Below are positions 47,144 through 56,161 of a stretch of 64,000 bases of DNA, piece by piece (the first letter of the stretch is position 1; each line of letters opens with the position of its first letter). The DNA comes from Lachnospiraceae bacterium (GTDB lineage Bacteria; Bacillota; Clostridia; Lachnospirales; Lachnospiraceae). A program made the translations under genes and the position numbers. The stretch lies in NCBI GenBank assembly GCA_024693135.1, contig JAILLN010000013.1, forward strand, positions 78,448-142,447, read 5' to 3'. Below the pieces are notes generated by a model. That model was not told the DNA's origin and ran no database searches. It saw nothing but the letters and a program-made list of their open reading frames with translations.

Positions 47144-48084
47144 TTTTTCAGATCCTTCTCATCCTGGCTTAAATACCATTCATAAGTCCTGCGGATCCCA
47201 TCCCGGAGGGAGACCTTTTCCGTAAAGCCGATCTCACGGAGCTTATCCACGTTCAGCAGCTTTCGGGGGGTACCATCCGGCATGGATGCATCCCACCGGA
47301 TCTCTCCTTCATATCCCACGATCTCCTTCACGAGCCCGGCCAGCTCCTTAATGGAGATCTCCTTTCCGGTTCCGATATTGACATGCTGCAGCCCGCTGTA
47401 TTTTTCCAAAAGGCAGATGCAGGCATCCGCCATATCGTCCACATAGAGAAACTCCCTCATGGGCTTCCCGGTGCCCCAAAGGGTGACGCTGCCGTCCCCC
47501 TTCCGCTTTGCATCATCAAATTTCCGGATCAGGGCAGGCATCACATGGCCGCTTTCCAGGTTGAAATTATCCCCCGGTCCGTACAGATTAGTGGGCATGC
47601 AGCTGATGAAGTCATCCCCGTATTGCATTTTAAAGAATTTGCACATTTCAAGCCCTGCGATCTTTGCTACGGCATAGGCTTCATTCGTCGTTTCCAAAGG
47701 CCCCGTAAGCAGTGCATCCTCCGACATAGGCTGGCTGGCCAGCTTCGGATAGATGCAGGAGCTTCCCAGGAAGAGCAGCTTCTTTACCTTATGGTCGTGG
47801 GCCGCCTTGATCACGTTGCACTGAATGCTGGAATTGATATAGATAAAATCAGCCGGATAGGTCTGGTTCGCATTGATCCCTCCCACATGGGCCGCCGCAA
47901 GCACCACATATTCCGGCTTCTCCTCTTCAAAAAAACGGAATACCGCCGCCTGGTTCGTCAGATCCAGCTCCTTATGGGTTCTGGTAATGAGATTCTCATA
48001 GCCCATAGCCTTCAGGCGTCTTTCGATTGCGCCCCCTACCAGGCCCCTGTGTCCTGCCACATAGATCCTGCTGTTTTTCTCCAT
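47140..48084 (-). CDS. fcl: GDP-L-fucose synthase
   Basis: 314 residues, short-chain dehydrogenase fold. N-terminal [12 protein letters not shown] binds [12 protein letters not shown] carries the YxxxK catalytic pair, and SSCIYPK is typical of the family. It epimerises and reduces the product of Gmd to GDP-L-fucose. It starts seven bases after gmd, so the donor GDP-fucose is made by this operon. Confidence 0.95.
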   Translation of the reverse strand: MEKNSRIYVAGHRGLVGGAIERRLKAMGYENLITRTHKELDLTNQAAVFRFFEEEKPEYVVLAAAHVGGINANQTYPADFIYINSSIQCNVIKAAHDHKVKKLLFLGSSCIYPKLASQPMSEDALLTGPLETTNEAYAVAKIAGLEMCKFFKMQYGDDFISCMPTNLYGPGDNFNLESGHVMPALIRKFDDAKRKGDGSVTLWGTGKPMREFLYVDDMADACICLLEKYSGLQHVNIGTGKEISIKELAGLVKEIVGYEGEIRWDASMPDGTPRKLLNVDKLREIGFTEKVSLRDGIRRTYEWYLSQDEKDLKK

Positions 48085-48090
48085 TCTTCC

Positions 48091-49170
48091 TTATTCCCCC
48101 GGTTCACTTCTCTTGATATATTCCTTCGGCGTCATCCCGGCGATATCCTTCATGTCGGATTCCACCATCATGGCCACCAGATGAGGGAAGTCTACCTTCC
48201 TCTTCCATCCCAGCATCTTTTCTGCCTTCGAAGAGTCTCCCCAGAGAAGCTCCACCTCCGCCGGCCGGAAATATTTGGGATTGACCTCTACCCGCACCAC
48301 GCCGGTCTTGGCATCATAGCCCTTTTCATTGACTCCCCTGCCTCTCCAGCGGATCTCCACTCCGATCTCCCGGAATGCCAGCTCCACAAATTCACGGACG
48401 GAATGGGTCTCATTGCTGGCCAATACATAGTCCCCTGGCTCATCCTGCTGGAGCATCAGCCACATGCCCTCCACATAATCCCCGGAAAAGCCCCAGTCCC
48501 TCTTTGCATTCAGATTTCCCAGGGAGAAGGATTCATAATTGCCCGCCGCGATATTCGCCACGGCCTGGGTGATCTTTCGGGTCACGAAGGTTTCCCCCCG
48601 CCTGGGGGATTCATGGTTGAATAAAATGCCGTTGCAAGCATAAAGCCCATAGGCCTCCCTGTAATTTACGGTTATCCAGTAGGAATAAAGCTTTGCGGCT
48701 CCATAAGGACTCTTCGGATAAAAGGGCGTCTTCTCTGACTGCGGCGCCGTATCCGGAAGCCCTCCGAAAAGCTCGGAGGTAGAGGCTTGGTAAAACCGGC
48801 ATTTCACCCCGGATTTTTTGATGGCATCCAGGATCCGGAGGGTCCCGACCCCGGTAGTCTCGGCTGTATATTCCGGTACCTCAAAGGACACCCCCACATG
48901 GGACTGGGCCGCCAGATTGTAGATCTCCGTCGGCTGGATCTGCTCGATCAGACGGTTTAAATTGCTGGAATCCGTCATGTCCCCGTGATGGAGGAAGAAG
49001 GTTTTGTCCTTGATCTCCTTGTTGTAGTACAGGTGGTCGATCCGGACCGTATTGATACTGGACTGCCTGCGGATGATGCCGTGTACCTCATATCCTTTTT
49101 CCAGAAGGAATTCCGCCAGATACGATCCGTCCTGCCCGGTGATCCCCGTGATCAATGCTACGTGTCTCAT
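48091..49170 (-). CDS. gmd: GDP-mannose 4,6-dehydratase
   Basis: 359 residues. N-terminal [20 protein letters not shown] and [10 protein letters not shown] are diagnostic; YxxxK appears as [10 protein letters not shown]. It converts GDP-mannose to GDP-4-keto-6-deoxymannose, the substrate of the fucose synthase encoded next. AAGGAG precedes the start. Confidence 0.97.
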   Translation of the reverse strand: MRHVALITGITGQDGSYLAEFLLEKGYEVHGIIRRQSSINTVRIDHLYYNKEIKDKTFFLHHGDMTDSSNLNRLIEQIQPTEIYNLAAQSHVGVSFEVPEYTAETTGVGTLRILDAIKKSGVKCRFYQASTSELFGGLPDTAPQSEKTPFYPKSPYGAAKLYSYWITVNYREAYGLYACNGILFNHESPRRGETFVTRKITQAVANIAAGNYESFSLGNLNAKRDWGFSGDYVEGMWLMLQQDEPGDYVLASNETHSVREFVELAFREIGVEIRWRGRGVNEKGYDAKTGVVRVEVNPKYFRPAEVELLWGDSSKAEKMLGWKRKVDFPHLVAMMVESDMKDIAGMTPKEYIKRSEPGE

Positions 49171-49224
49171 GCTTTCTCCTTCATAATCGCTTATTTATCT
49201 CTGACTTATCCTATCTTCTTTTTC

Positions 49225-49674
49225 TCATGCACTCAAAAAGGCGATCAAGATCCCCAAAAGAGAACCGAACAATACCTGCAGCGGCGTATGCCCCACCAGC
49301 TCCTTCAGCCGCTCCTCCGCCGAAGGGAAGCCCTCATAATCCTGGAATACGGACATGATCTCATTTAAAAGCTCCGCCTGCCTTCCGGTCTCCCTCCTTA
49401 CCCCTACGGCATCATACATGACAATGAATGCAAGCACGAAGGTAATGGCAAACTCCGAGGAGGCCAGCCCGTGGTGGATCCCCGCTGCCGCACATAATGC
49501 GGATACAAAGGCGGAATGGGAGCTCGGCATGCCTCCCGAGCCGATGAGCCTTTCCGGGTTAAAGGATTTCGTCAGCCCATAATTAATGATCGTCTTGATA
49601 ACCTGGGCCGCGGCCCAGCTCAAGACTGCCGCGATCAAAAGCCGGTTGGAAAGAAGATCCTCTATCCCGTTCAT
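49225..49674 (-). CDS. Divergent PAP2-like membrane protein (DUF212)
   Basis: 149 residues, four hydrophobic segments. IGSGGMPSSHSAFVSALCAA and the GHTPLQVLFGSLLG end carry the phosphatase-like residues of this YuiD-like family, whose substrate is not established. A role in recycling undecaprenyl pyrophosphate would fit the context (inference). It starts directly after the rfbD stop. Confidence 0.88.
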   Translation of the reverse strand: MNGIEDLLSNRLLIAAVLSWAAAQVIKTIINYGLTKSFNPERLIGSGGMPSSHSAFVSALCAAAGIHHGLASSEFAITFVLAFIVMYDAVGVRRETGRQAELLNEIMSVFQDYEGFPSAEERLKELVGHTPLQVLFGSLLGILIAFLSA

Positions 49675-50550
49675 TCAGACAATCCCGCTTTCAAAGTATT
49701 CCCGTATGGTATCCTCCCAATGGGCAAACCGGTATCCTCCCGTCATCCTCAGCATGTAATTGTCCAGGATGGAATAGGCGGGCCTGTGTGCCGCGCAGGG
49801 ATTCATCCGCGCATATTCCTCAGAGGATACATGGCGTACGCGGGTATTCTTTCCCCCGAGGCGGAAGATCATCTCCGCAAATTCAGCCCAATTGGTATCT
49901 CCCTCGCAGGTACCATGGAAAAGGCCGTAATTCTCTGTAGGAAGCAGCGCATATATGCATCTTGCAAGTTCCATCGCCCCGGTAGGGGTCCCGAGCTGGT
50001 CGTCTACCACGCTGACCTCTTCATGGTCTTCGGCCAGCCTCAGCATGGTACGCACGAAGTTCTTTCCGTCCCCGTACAGCCAGGCCGTGCGGATCATATA
50101 ATATCCTGATGCAAACTGACGCACAAACTGCTCCCCGCAAAGCTTCGTCCTGCCGTATACGCTGACGGGCCCCGTCTCGTCATATTCCCGGTAAGGCTTT
50201 GCCGCATCTCCGGAAAAGACATAGTCCGTGGAGATATGCACCAGCCTGGCGCCCAGCTCCGATGCCGCGATGGCCAGGTTCCTGGGGCCGATGGCATTGA
50301 TCTTAAAAGACAGATCCTCATCGCTCTCCTGCCGGTCTACCGCTGTATAGGCCGCGCAGTTTACCACAGCATAAGGCTTCACTTCCTTTGCCAGGCGCAC
50401 CACCTCATCGATGTCCGTGATATCCAGCTTAATATCCGCATTGATGTCCGTATTGACCAGCTCATAGTGCTCATCCTTGGCAAATACCCGGTTTACCGCC
50501 CGCCCGAGCTGGCCGTCGCATCCGGTCACAATGATCTTTTTCTTCTCCAT
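49675..50550 (-). CDS. rfbD: dTDP-4-dehydrorhamnose reductase
   Basis: 291 residues. N-terminal GCDGQLGRAVNRVF binds NADPH; STDYVFSGD and YGRTKLCGEQFV (YxxxK) are family marks. It makes dTDP-L-rhamnose. The other three genes of this pathway (rmlA, B, C) are not in the window. It is the first gene of the leftward polysaccharide operon, with its own promoter 49 bases upstream. Confidence 0.95.
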   Translation of the reverse strand: MEKKKIIVTGCDGQLGRAVNRVFAKDEHYELVNTDINADIKLDITDIDEVVRLAKEVKPYAVVNCAAYTAVDRQESDEDLSFKINAIGPRNLAIAASELGARLVHISTDYVFSGDAAKPYREYDETGPVSVYGRTKLCGEQFVRQFASGYYMIRTAWLYGDGKNFVRTMLRLAEDHEEVSVVDDQLGTPTGAMELARCIYALLPTENYGLFHGTCEGDTNWAEFAEMIFRLGGKNTRVRHVSSEEYARMNPCAAHRPAYSILDNYMLRMTGGYRFAHWEDTIREYFESGIV

Positions 50551-50605
50551 CTCCCCGTTTCCTTATCTATATCTCGTCCCTGCCATACACAAAAACACAA
50601 GGTAT

Positions 50606-50634
50606 AGTATACCATTAAAACCGGGTGAATACAA
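50606..50634 (-). promoter_or_regulatory. Promoter of the surface polysaccharide operon
   Basis: On the minus strand TTGTAT (50629-50634), 17 bases, TATACT (50606-50611). Start near 50599. No other good promoter is seen down to 36395, so one transcript of about 14 kb is likely. Confidence 0.75.
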
Positions 50635-50656
50635 CCGATAAGGCTGTCGGGTTTGG

Positions 50657-50685
50657 TTGACAAATGATTTTGTGGTGTGTATCCT
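50657..50685 (+). promoter_or_regulatory. Promoter of the LCP gene
   Basis: TTGACA (50657-50662), 17 bases, TATCCT (50680-50685). Start near 50692; the ribosome site GGGAGGAAAG follows. It is back to back with the polysaccharide operon promoter, 22 bases apart. Confidence 0.75.
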
Positions 50686-50727
50686 TTGGAATGACTATAT
50701 ATTGTATATAAGGGAGGAAAGAACAGC

Positions 50728-51825
50728 ATGGCTTCCGGATCAGGGAATAAAAGCAGGCGGAGCGCAAGGAGGAGAAGGCGGAGGCGGACAGCCCTGCTCA
50801 TCACAGAGATTCTTGTTTTCTTTGCTCTTGTCGCCGCTTTATTCATTATATTGAAGTGGGATAAGGTCGATAAGGAGACCTTAGACCAAAGCGAGATCTA
50901 TTATAACGAAGAGGTGACACAGCAGATCGAGGAGCATGTAGAAAAGGGCGAGGACAGCTGGAAGATGTCCGGCTATAAGAATGTGGCCCTCTTTGGCGTC
51001 GATGCGGGGGAGACCCGGACGGATACCATCATGATCGCTTCCCTGAACCAGGACACCGGGGATATCCGGCTCTGCTCCGTCTACCGGGACACCTATCTGA
51101 ATCTGGGAAATGATACCTACAACAAGGCAAACGGAGCCTATGCCAGGGGAGGCGCCGAGCAGGCCATCAAAATGCTCAATATGAACCTGGACCTGACCAT
51201 AGACGACTATATCACGGTGAACTTCCAGGCTCTGGAGGATGTGATCAATGACCTGGGCGGGATCGAGATCGATGTGCAGGCAGAGGAGATCGGCTTCCTC
51301 AATGACTACCAGACCAGTATCGTACAAGGGCTGGGGGGAGGCAAGCCCACCGGGGAGACCGTGATCCCCGTGACCTCAGCCGGGCTCCAGACCTTAAACG
51401 GCCTGCAGGCCACAGCCTACTGCAGGATCCGTTATACGAAAGGAGACGATTTCCGGAGGACGGAGCGCCAGAGGACAGTGCTGAAGGAGATCGCCAAAAA
51501 GGCAAAGACCGCCGGCCTGCCGACGCTGAACAAGATCATCGACGATGTGCTGCCCGAGGTAAAGACCAGCATGACGGCTTCTGAATTTGCAGATTATGCG
51601 GCAAAGGCGGCAGGGCTCAATGTGGTGGATGCCCAGGGCTTTCCCTTCGAGCGGGTCACGGGCACCATGGGCAAGGCCGGCAGCTGCGTGGTGGCGGATG
51701 ACATGGGGCAGAATGTAGAGGAGCTTCATGCCTTCCTTTACGGGGAATCCGATTATTCCCCCACCAATACCGTACAGGAGATCAGCAAAAAGATCCAGAA
51801 TGACAGGAATGCGTATGGGCTCTGA
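50728..51825 (+). CDS. LytR-CpsA-Psr (LCP) family glycopolymer ligase
   Basis: 365 residues. A very basic cytoplasmic start (RRSARRRRRRR), one membrane span (about 23-45) and an outside LCP domain (about 85-285) with GVDAGETRTDTIMIASL, CSVYRDTYL and ATAYCRIRYTKGDDFRRTERQR, holding the conserved arginines that bind the pyrophosphate of the lipid-linked donor. LCP proteins attach teichoic acids or capsule to peptidoglycan. Placed next to the polysaccharide operon, it probably anchors that polymer. Confidence 0.95.
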   Translation: MASGSGNKSRRSARRRRRRRTALLITEILVFFALVAALFIILKWDKVDKETLDQSEIYYNEEVTQQIEEHVEKGEDSWKMSGYKNVALFGVDAGETRTDTIMIASLNQDTGDIRLCSVYRDTYLNLGNDTYNKANGAYARGGAEQAIKMLNMNLDLTIDDYITVNFQALEDVINDLGGIEIDVQAEEIGFLNDYQTSIVQGLGGGKPTGETVIPVTSAGLQTLNGLQATAYCRIRYTKGDDFRRTERQRTVLKEIAKKAKTAGLPTLNKIIDDVLPEVKTSMTASEFADYAAKAAGLNVVDAQGFPFERVTGTMGKAGSCVVADDMGQNVEELHAFLYGESDYSPTNTVQEISKKIQNDRNAYGL

Positions 51826-52753
51826 TTCCGTAGATGTCATCATCCCCGTATATAAGCCGGACGAAAGATTCCTTAAGGTGCTGCGGATGCTTTCCGTACA
51901 GGACGTGCGCCCGCAAAAGATCATCCTGATGAATACGGAGGAGGCCTTCTGGAATTCCTTTGCCGCAAATGCCGGAGACCTTCCGGCCAAAGAGCTGCTG
52001 GAGATCCATCATATCGCAAAGAAGGATTTCAACCACGGAGGGACACGTGATCTGGGAGCCTCTTATTCCGGGGCAGACCATCTTCTCTTCATGACCCAGG
52101 ATGCGCTTCCGAAGGACCGGAGCCTGATCGGAAAGCTTCTTCAGGCTCTCCGGGATAAAGACGTGGCGGTTTCCTATGCAAGGCAGCTTCCCCCAAAAAA
52201 CTGCAGCCCCATCGAGCGTTATAACCGGGTCTTTAATTATCCGGACCGGGATATCGTGAAGGGAGCCTCCGACCTGCAGAAGCTTGGGATCAAGACCTTC
52301 TTCTGCTCCAATGTATGCGCCTGCTATGACCGGCGTATTTTCGACTCTCTCGGGGGATTTGTAAAGAATACGATCTTTAACGAAGACATGATCTATGCAT
52401 CAAAGGCTGTCCGGGCAGGCTACCGGATCAGCTATGCATCCAAAGCCTGTGTCTATCATTCCCATGACTACAGCATGGCCGAGCAGTTCCACCGCAATTT
52501 CGACCTGGGGGTATCCCAGGCAGAGCATCCCGAAGCATTCCGGGGCATCTCTTCGGAGAAGGAAGGGAAGAAGCTGGTCCTTGGCAGCATCTCTTACCTG
52601 AAGCGCCAGGGGAAGCTGATCCTCCTCCCGGATTTCATCCTGAAATACTGTGCCAGGTATGCCGGATATCTGCTGGGCGCCAACTACCGGAGGCTGCCCA
52701 GATGGGTAGTGCTGAAGTCCACCACGAACCCGGAATACTTCAAAAACCTGTGA
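51815..52753 (+). CDS. Glycosyltransferase family 2, rhamnosyltransferase-like
   Basis: 312 residues from ATG 51815 (AGGA six bases upstream; earlier in-frame ATGs at 51800 and 51809 are possible). DVIIPVYKPDERFLKVLRML, FNHGGTRDLGA and LFMTQDALP match the rhamnosyltransferase branch (RfbF/WbbL-like). Together with rfbD nearby, dTDP-rhamnose is the likely donor. It overlaps the LCP gene by 11 bases and ends nine bases from the convergent glmS. Confidence 0.87.
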   Translation: MGSDSVDVIIPVYKPDERFLKVLRMLSVQDVRPQKIILMNTEEAFWNSFAANAGDLPAKELLEIHHIAKKDFNHGGTRDLGASYSGADHLLFMTQDALPKDRSLIGKLLQALRDKDVAVSYARQLPPKNCSPIERYNRVFNYPDRDIVKGASDLQKLGIKTFFCSNVCACYDRRIFDSLGGFVKNTIFNEDMIYASKAVRAGYRISYASKACVYHSHDYSMAEQFHRNFDLGVSQAEHPEAFRGISSEKEGKKLVLGSISYLKRQGKLILLPDFILKYCARYAGYLLGANYRRLPRWVVLKSTTNPEYFKNL

Positions 52754-52762
52754 GGATTTGGA

Positions 52763-54637
52763 TCATTCCACGGTCACGCTCTTTGCCAGGTTTCTGGGCT
52801 TATCCACATCCAGCCCCTTAGATACGCTCAGGTAATATCCCAGAAGTTGCAGCGGGATGATGGCCAGGCTTCCGATGAAATGCTCATCCACCTTGGGAAC
52901 ATATACCGCAAAATTCACCGTATCCTCCACATCATATTTTCCGTAGGAAGTGATCCCCATCAGATAGGCGCCGCGGCTGGCGCACTCCATCATATTGGAA
53001 AGGGTCTTTTCATACAGATCGGTCTGTGTCAGGCTTCCGATCACCAGCGTGCCGTCCTCGATCAGGGAAATGGTCCCATGCTTCATCTCCCCTGCCGCAT
53101 AAGCCTCCGAATGAATGTAGCTGATCTCCTTCATCTTGAGGGAGCCCTCCAGGCATACGGCATAATCGATCCCCCTGCCGATGAAGAAGATATCCTTTGC
53201 ATTGGAATACTTGGAAGCAAACCACTGGATCCGCTCCTGGTCGTCCAAAACCTTCGACATCTTCTCCGGGATAGAGAGCAGCTCCTCCAGATATGTGCCA
53301 TATCCGTCCAGGGTGCCTCTCGCCCGGGCAAATTGGAGGGAAAGCAGGAATAAACAGATCAGCTGGCAGCTATAGGCCTTTGTGGTCGCAACAGAGATCT
53401 CCGGGCCGGCCAGGGTATACATGCAATGCTCCGCCTCCCGGGCAATGGAGGAATCCAGGACATTGACGATGGCCATGGTCCTAAGGCCCTTTTCCTTTGC
53501 CATGCGGAGGGCCGCCAGGGAATCGGCGGTCTCTCCCGACTGGGATATGATGATCACCAGGCTGTCCTTGGGAAGCCTGCTTTTCCGGTAGCGGAATTCC
53601 GATGCCAGCTCCACCCTTACCGGGATATCGCTCAGCTCCTCCAGGACATACTGCGCTTCCATTCCCACATGCCAGGCACTGCCGCAGGCCACGATATATA
53701 CTGCGGAAAGTGAGCGGATCAGGTCATCGCTCAGTCCCGTTTCCGAAAGGTCGATATACTTTTCCGCCTCCGATTCCCGGATGTATTTATGCAGGGTATC
53801 CAGCACCACCTTCGGCTGCTCGTGGATCTCCTTCATCATGAAATGCTCATAGCCGCCCTTTTCCGCGGCCTCAGCATCCCATTCGATGGCCGCGGCCTCT
53901 TTTTCTACCCGGTCTCCGTCCAGGTTATAGAAGATCACGCTTCCGGCCGAAAGCTCCGCCATTTCCAGATTGCCGATATAGTAGACATTTCTCGTATGGG
54001 ACAGGATCGCGGGGACATCGGATGCAAGGAAGGCCTCGTCTTGGTTGACGCCGATGATCATAGGGGATTCCTTCCTTGCGGCAAAGATCTTACCCGGATA
54101 GTCGGAAAACATCACCGCCAGGGCATAGGATCCCCGGACACGCACGATGGTCTTTGCCAGGGCGTCGATGGGGCCGACCTTGTATTTCTTGTAATAATAA
54201 TCCACCAGCTTGATCAGAACCTCGGTATCGGTCTCCGAATAAAAACGGTAATCATGCCGCTCCAGCTTTGCCTTCAGCTCCTGATAGTTCTCCACGATGC
54301 CGTTGTGGACTCCCACGACCTCGGATTCCACAAGCCCGGAGCCGGAATTGCTGCAGTTGCCGGACACGTGGGGATGGGCATTGGTCTGGCTCGGGGCCCC
54401 ATGGGTAGCCCACCGGGTATGGCCGATGCCGCAGGTGCCGGGCAAGGCCCTCCCCTCATCGGTCTTTTCGATCAGGTTATTGAGCTTCCCGGTGGTCTTC
54501 ACCACCACGGAAGGATTCTCATCGTCCCTCACCGCAAGGCCGGCGGAATCATACCCCCTGTATTCCAGCTTTGACAGACCCTGAAGCAGCACCGGAGCCG
54601 CCTGTTTTTTCCCCACGTATCCTACGATCCCGCACAT
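52763..54637 (-). CDS. glmS: Glutamine--fructose-6-phosphate transaminase (isomerising)
   Basis: 624 residues. Cys2 after MCGIVGYVG is the glutaminase nucleophile; HTRWATHG, GNCSNSG and two SIS domains (about 300-620) complete the enzyme, which makes glucosamine-6-phosphate from fructose-6-phosphate. It begins 19 bases after nagB (AAGGAG site), so the glmS ribozyme usual in Firmicutes cannot fit in its leader. Its control must come from the operon promoter or elsewhere. Last gene of the amino-sugar operon. Confidence 0.97.
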   Translation of the reverse strand: MCGIVGYVGKKQAAPVLLQGLSKLEYRGYDSAGLAVRDDENPSVVVKTTGKLNNLIEKTDEGRALPGTCGIGHTRWATHGAPSQTNAHPHVSGNCSNSGSGLVESEVVGVHNGIVENYQELKAKLERHDYRFYSETDTEVLIKLVDYYYKKYKVGPIDALAKTIVRVRGSYALAVMFSDYPGKIFAARKESPMIIGVNQDEAFLASDVPAILSHTRNVYYIGNLEMAELSAGSVIFYNLDGDRVEKEAAAIEWDAEAAEKGGYEHFMMKEIHEQPKVVLDTLHKYIRESEAEKYIDLSETGLSDDLIRSLSAVYIVACGSAWHVGMEAQYVLEELSDIPVRVELASEFRYRKSRLPKDSLVIIISQSGETADSLAALRMAKEKGLRTMAIVNVLDSSIAREAEHCMYTLAGPEISVATTKAYSCQLICLFLLSLQFARARGTLDGYGTYLEELLSIPEKMSKVLDDQERIQWFASKYSNAKDIFFIGRGIDYAVCLEGSLKMKEISYIHSEAYAAGEMKHGTISLIEDGTLVIGSLTQTDLYEKTLSNMMECASRGAYLMGITSYGKYDVEDTVNFAVYVPKVDEHFIGSLAIIPLQLLGYYLSVSKGLDVDKPRNLAKSVTVE

Positions 54638-54656
54638 TCCGATTCTCCTTATGCTC

Positions 54657-55388
54657 TTACGCCTTGTATCCGATCTCCTCTGCCAGTTCCTTTTCGATCA
54701 CCACGACGGCATCCCTGTGCAGCCGCAGGAAGGTGGCCGGACACATGGGATCGATCCGGTCCTCCATCAGGAGCTTTCTGGCGGCCTCCTGCTTATTGCC
54801 GTTAATGATCATGAGAAGGGTCTTTGCCTTCATGATGCTGCCCATGCCCATGGTCACGGCGAAGCGGGGCACCTCATCCCGGCTTTCAAAAAACCTGGTA
54901 TTGGCATCGATGGTGCTGTCCTCCAGGGTCTCCTGATGGGCTTTTTCGTAAAGCACAGCTCCGGGCTCGTTAAAGCCCAGATGCCCGTCCGGACCCACCC
55001 CTAAAACCTGCAGATCGATGTCTGTCTGATCAAGGATCTTATTGAATTCCCGGATGTTTGCCTCCACATCCCCGGTTCCTTTGGCCACATAGGTATTCGC
55101 CTTATCGATATTGATGTGGTTGAAAAGATTATCGTCCATAAAATACCGGTAGCTCTGGGGATGCGTCGGCTCGAGCCCGACATACTCATCCAGATTGACG
55201 GTATGTACCTTTGAAAAATCAAGGCCTTCCTCCTTACATCTCCTGGCCAGCTCCTTATACATCCCTACAGGGCTGGAGCCTGTGGCAAGGCCCAGGGTGC
55301 ATGCCGGGTTGCTCCTTACGAGAGCCTCGATCACATCTGCCGCTTTCTTTGCGCCGTCCTCATAATTTTCTGCTACAATGACCTTCAT
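54657..55388 (-). CDS. nagB: Glucosamine-6-phosphate deaminase
   Basis: 243 residues. LGLATGSSPVGMYKEL, NLDEYVGLEPTHPQSY and GVGPDGHLGFNEPG are the family motifs. It converts glucosamine-6-phosphate to fructose-6-phosphate and ammonia, the reverse direction of GlmS. No nagA is present here. It sits 62 bases after the acyltransferase gene and just before glmS, so both opposing enzymes are probably on one transcript. Confidence 0.96.
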   Translation of the reverse strand: MKVIVAENYEDGAKKAADVIEALVRSNPACTLGLATGSSPVGMYKELARRCKEEGLDFSKVHTVNLDEYVGLEPTHPQSYRYFMDDNLFNHINIDKANTYVAKGTGDVEANIREFNKILDQTDIDLQVLGVGPDGHLGFNEPGAVLYEKAHQETLEDSTIDANTRFFESRDEVPRFAVTMGMGSIMKAKTLLMIINGNKQEAARKLLMEDRIDPMCPATFLRLHRDAVVVIEKELAEEIGYKA

Positions 55389-55450
55389 GTGCTTTCCTTC
55401 CTTTCGTGAATCCGATCGGTTTATCCCAAAGGCTCCGGTTGTCCCGGCCT

Positions 55451-56116
55451 TTAATTGGACTTGATGACAATTTTCTTGGCTTCTTTGTAAATGCTGTCTG
55501 CAGGGATGACTCCCCTTACGCAGGATACGGGATAGATATTGGAATCCCTTCCCACCACGGTTCCGGGATTCAGCACGCTGTTGCAGCCCACCTCTACCCG
55601 GTCTCCCAGCATGGCGCCTACCTTTTTGCGCCCGGTCTCGATCTTTTCCTCTCCATCCTTGATCACCACCAGGGTCTTGTCGGACTTGACATTGCTGGTG
55701 ATGGATCCGGCTCCCATATGGGCCTTGTATCCGAGGATCGAATCTCCTACATAATTGTAATGGGGTACCTGAACGTAATCAAAGAGGATCACATTCTTCA
55801 GCTCCGTGGAATTTCCCACCACGCAGTGATCGCCCACAAGAGCCGACCCCCGGATGAACGCCCCGGGGCGGATCTCCGTCTCGTGCCCGATGATGCAGGG
55901 TCCGCCGATGTAATTATTCGGAAAACGCTTGACGTCCTTTGCGATCCAGACACCCTCCTCCGGATGATCGTATTCCGATTCCGGCAGGCTTTGCCCGAGC
56001 GCAAGGATCATTTCCTTGATGCCGTCCAGCGCCTCCCAGGGATAAGTGAATCCCTTCAGATAATCCCCTGCCAGGGTATGGGACAGATCGTAGAGATCCT
56101 GTATTGTACACTTCAT
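55451..56116 (-). CDS. Left-handed beta-helix acyltransferase, GlmU C-domain-like
   Basis: 221 residues: about 70 helical N-terminal residues, then hexapeptide repeats. PHYNYVGDSILG and GAGSITSN match the acetyltransferase site of GlmU (HLTYLGDAEIG and GAGTITCN), with arginine and lysine (IRPGAFIRG, STELKN) in the expected places; the asparagine before GAG is replaced by methionine/histidine. The uridylyltransferase domain is absent. Similar proteins are often labelled UDP-GlcNAc pyrophosphorylase, which this domain alone cannot do. By context it may acetylate glucosamine-1-phosphate made by GlmM. Confidence 0.8.
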   Translation of the reverse strand: MKCTIQDLYDLSHTLAGDYLKGFTYPWEALDGIKEMILALGQSLPESEYDHPEEGVWIAKDVKRFPNNYIGGPCIIGHETEIRPGAFIRGSALVGDHCVVGNSTELKNVILFDYVQVPHYNYVGDSILGYKAHMGAGSITSNVKSDKTLVVIKDGEEKIETGRKKVGAMLGDRVEVGCNSVLNPGTVVGRDSNIYPVSCVRGVIPADSIYKEAKKIVIKSN

Positions 56117-56161
56117 TTTTTCCTGCTCCTTTCTGACCGTAATATGCTTGATAACGTCCTT

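Noticed and set aside
54638..54656. glmS ribozyme before glmS
   Set aside because: The gap to nagB is 19 bases; a ribozyme of the usual size cannot fit.
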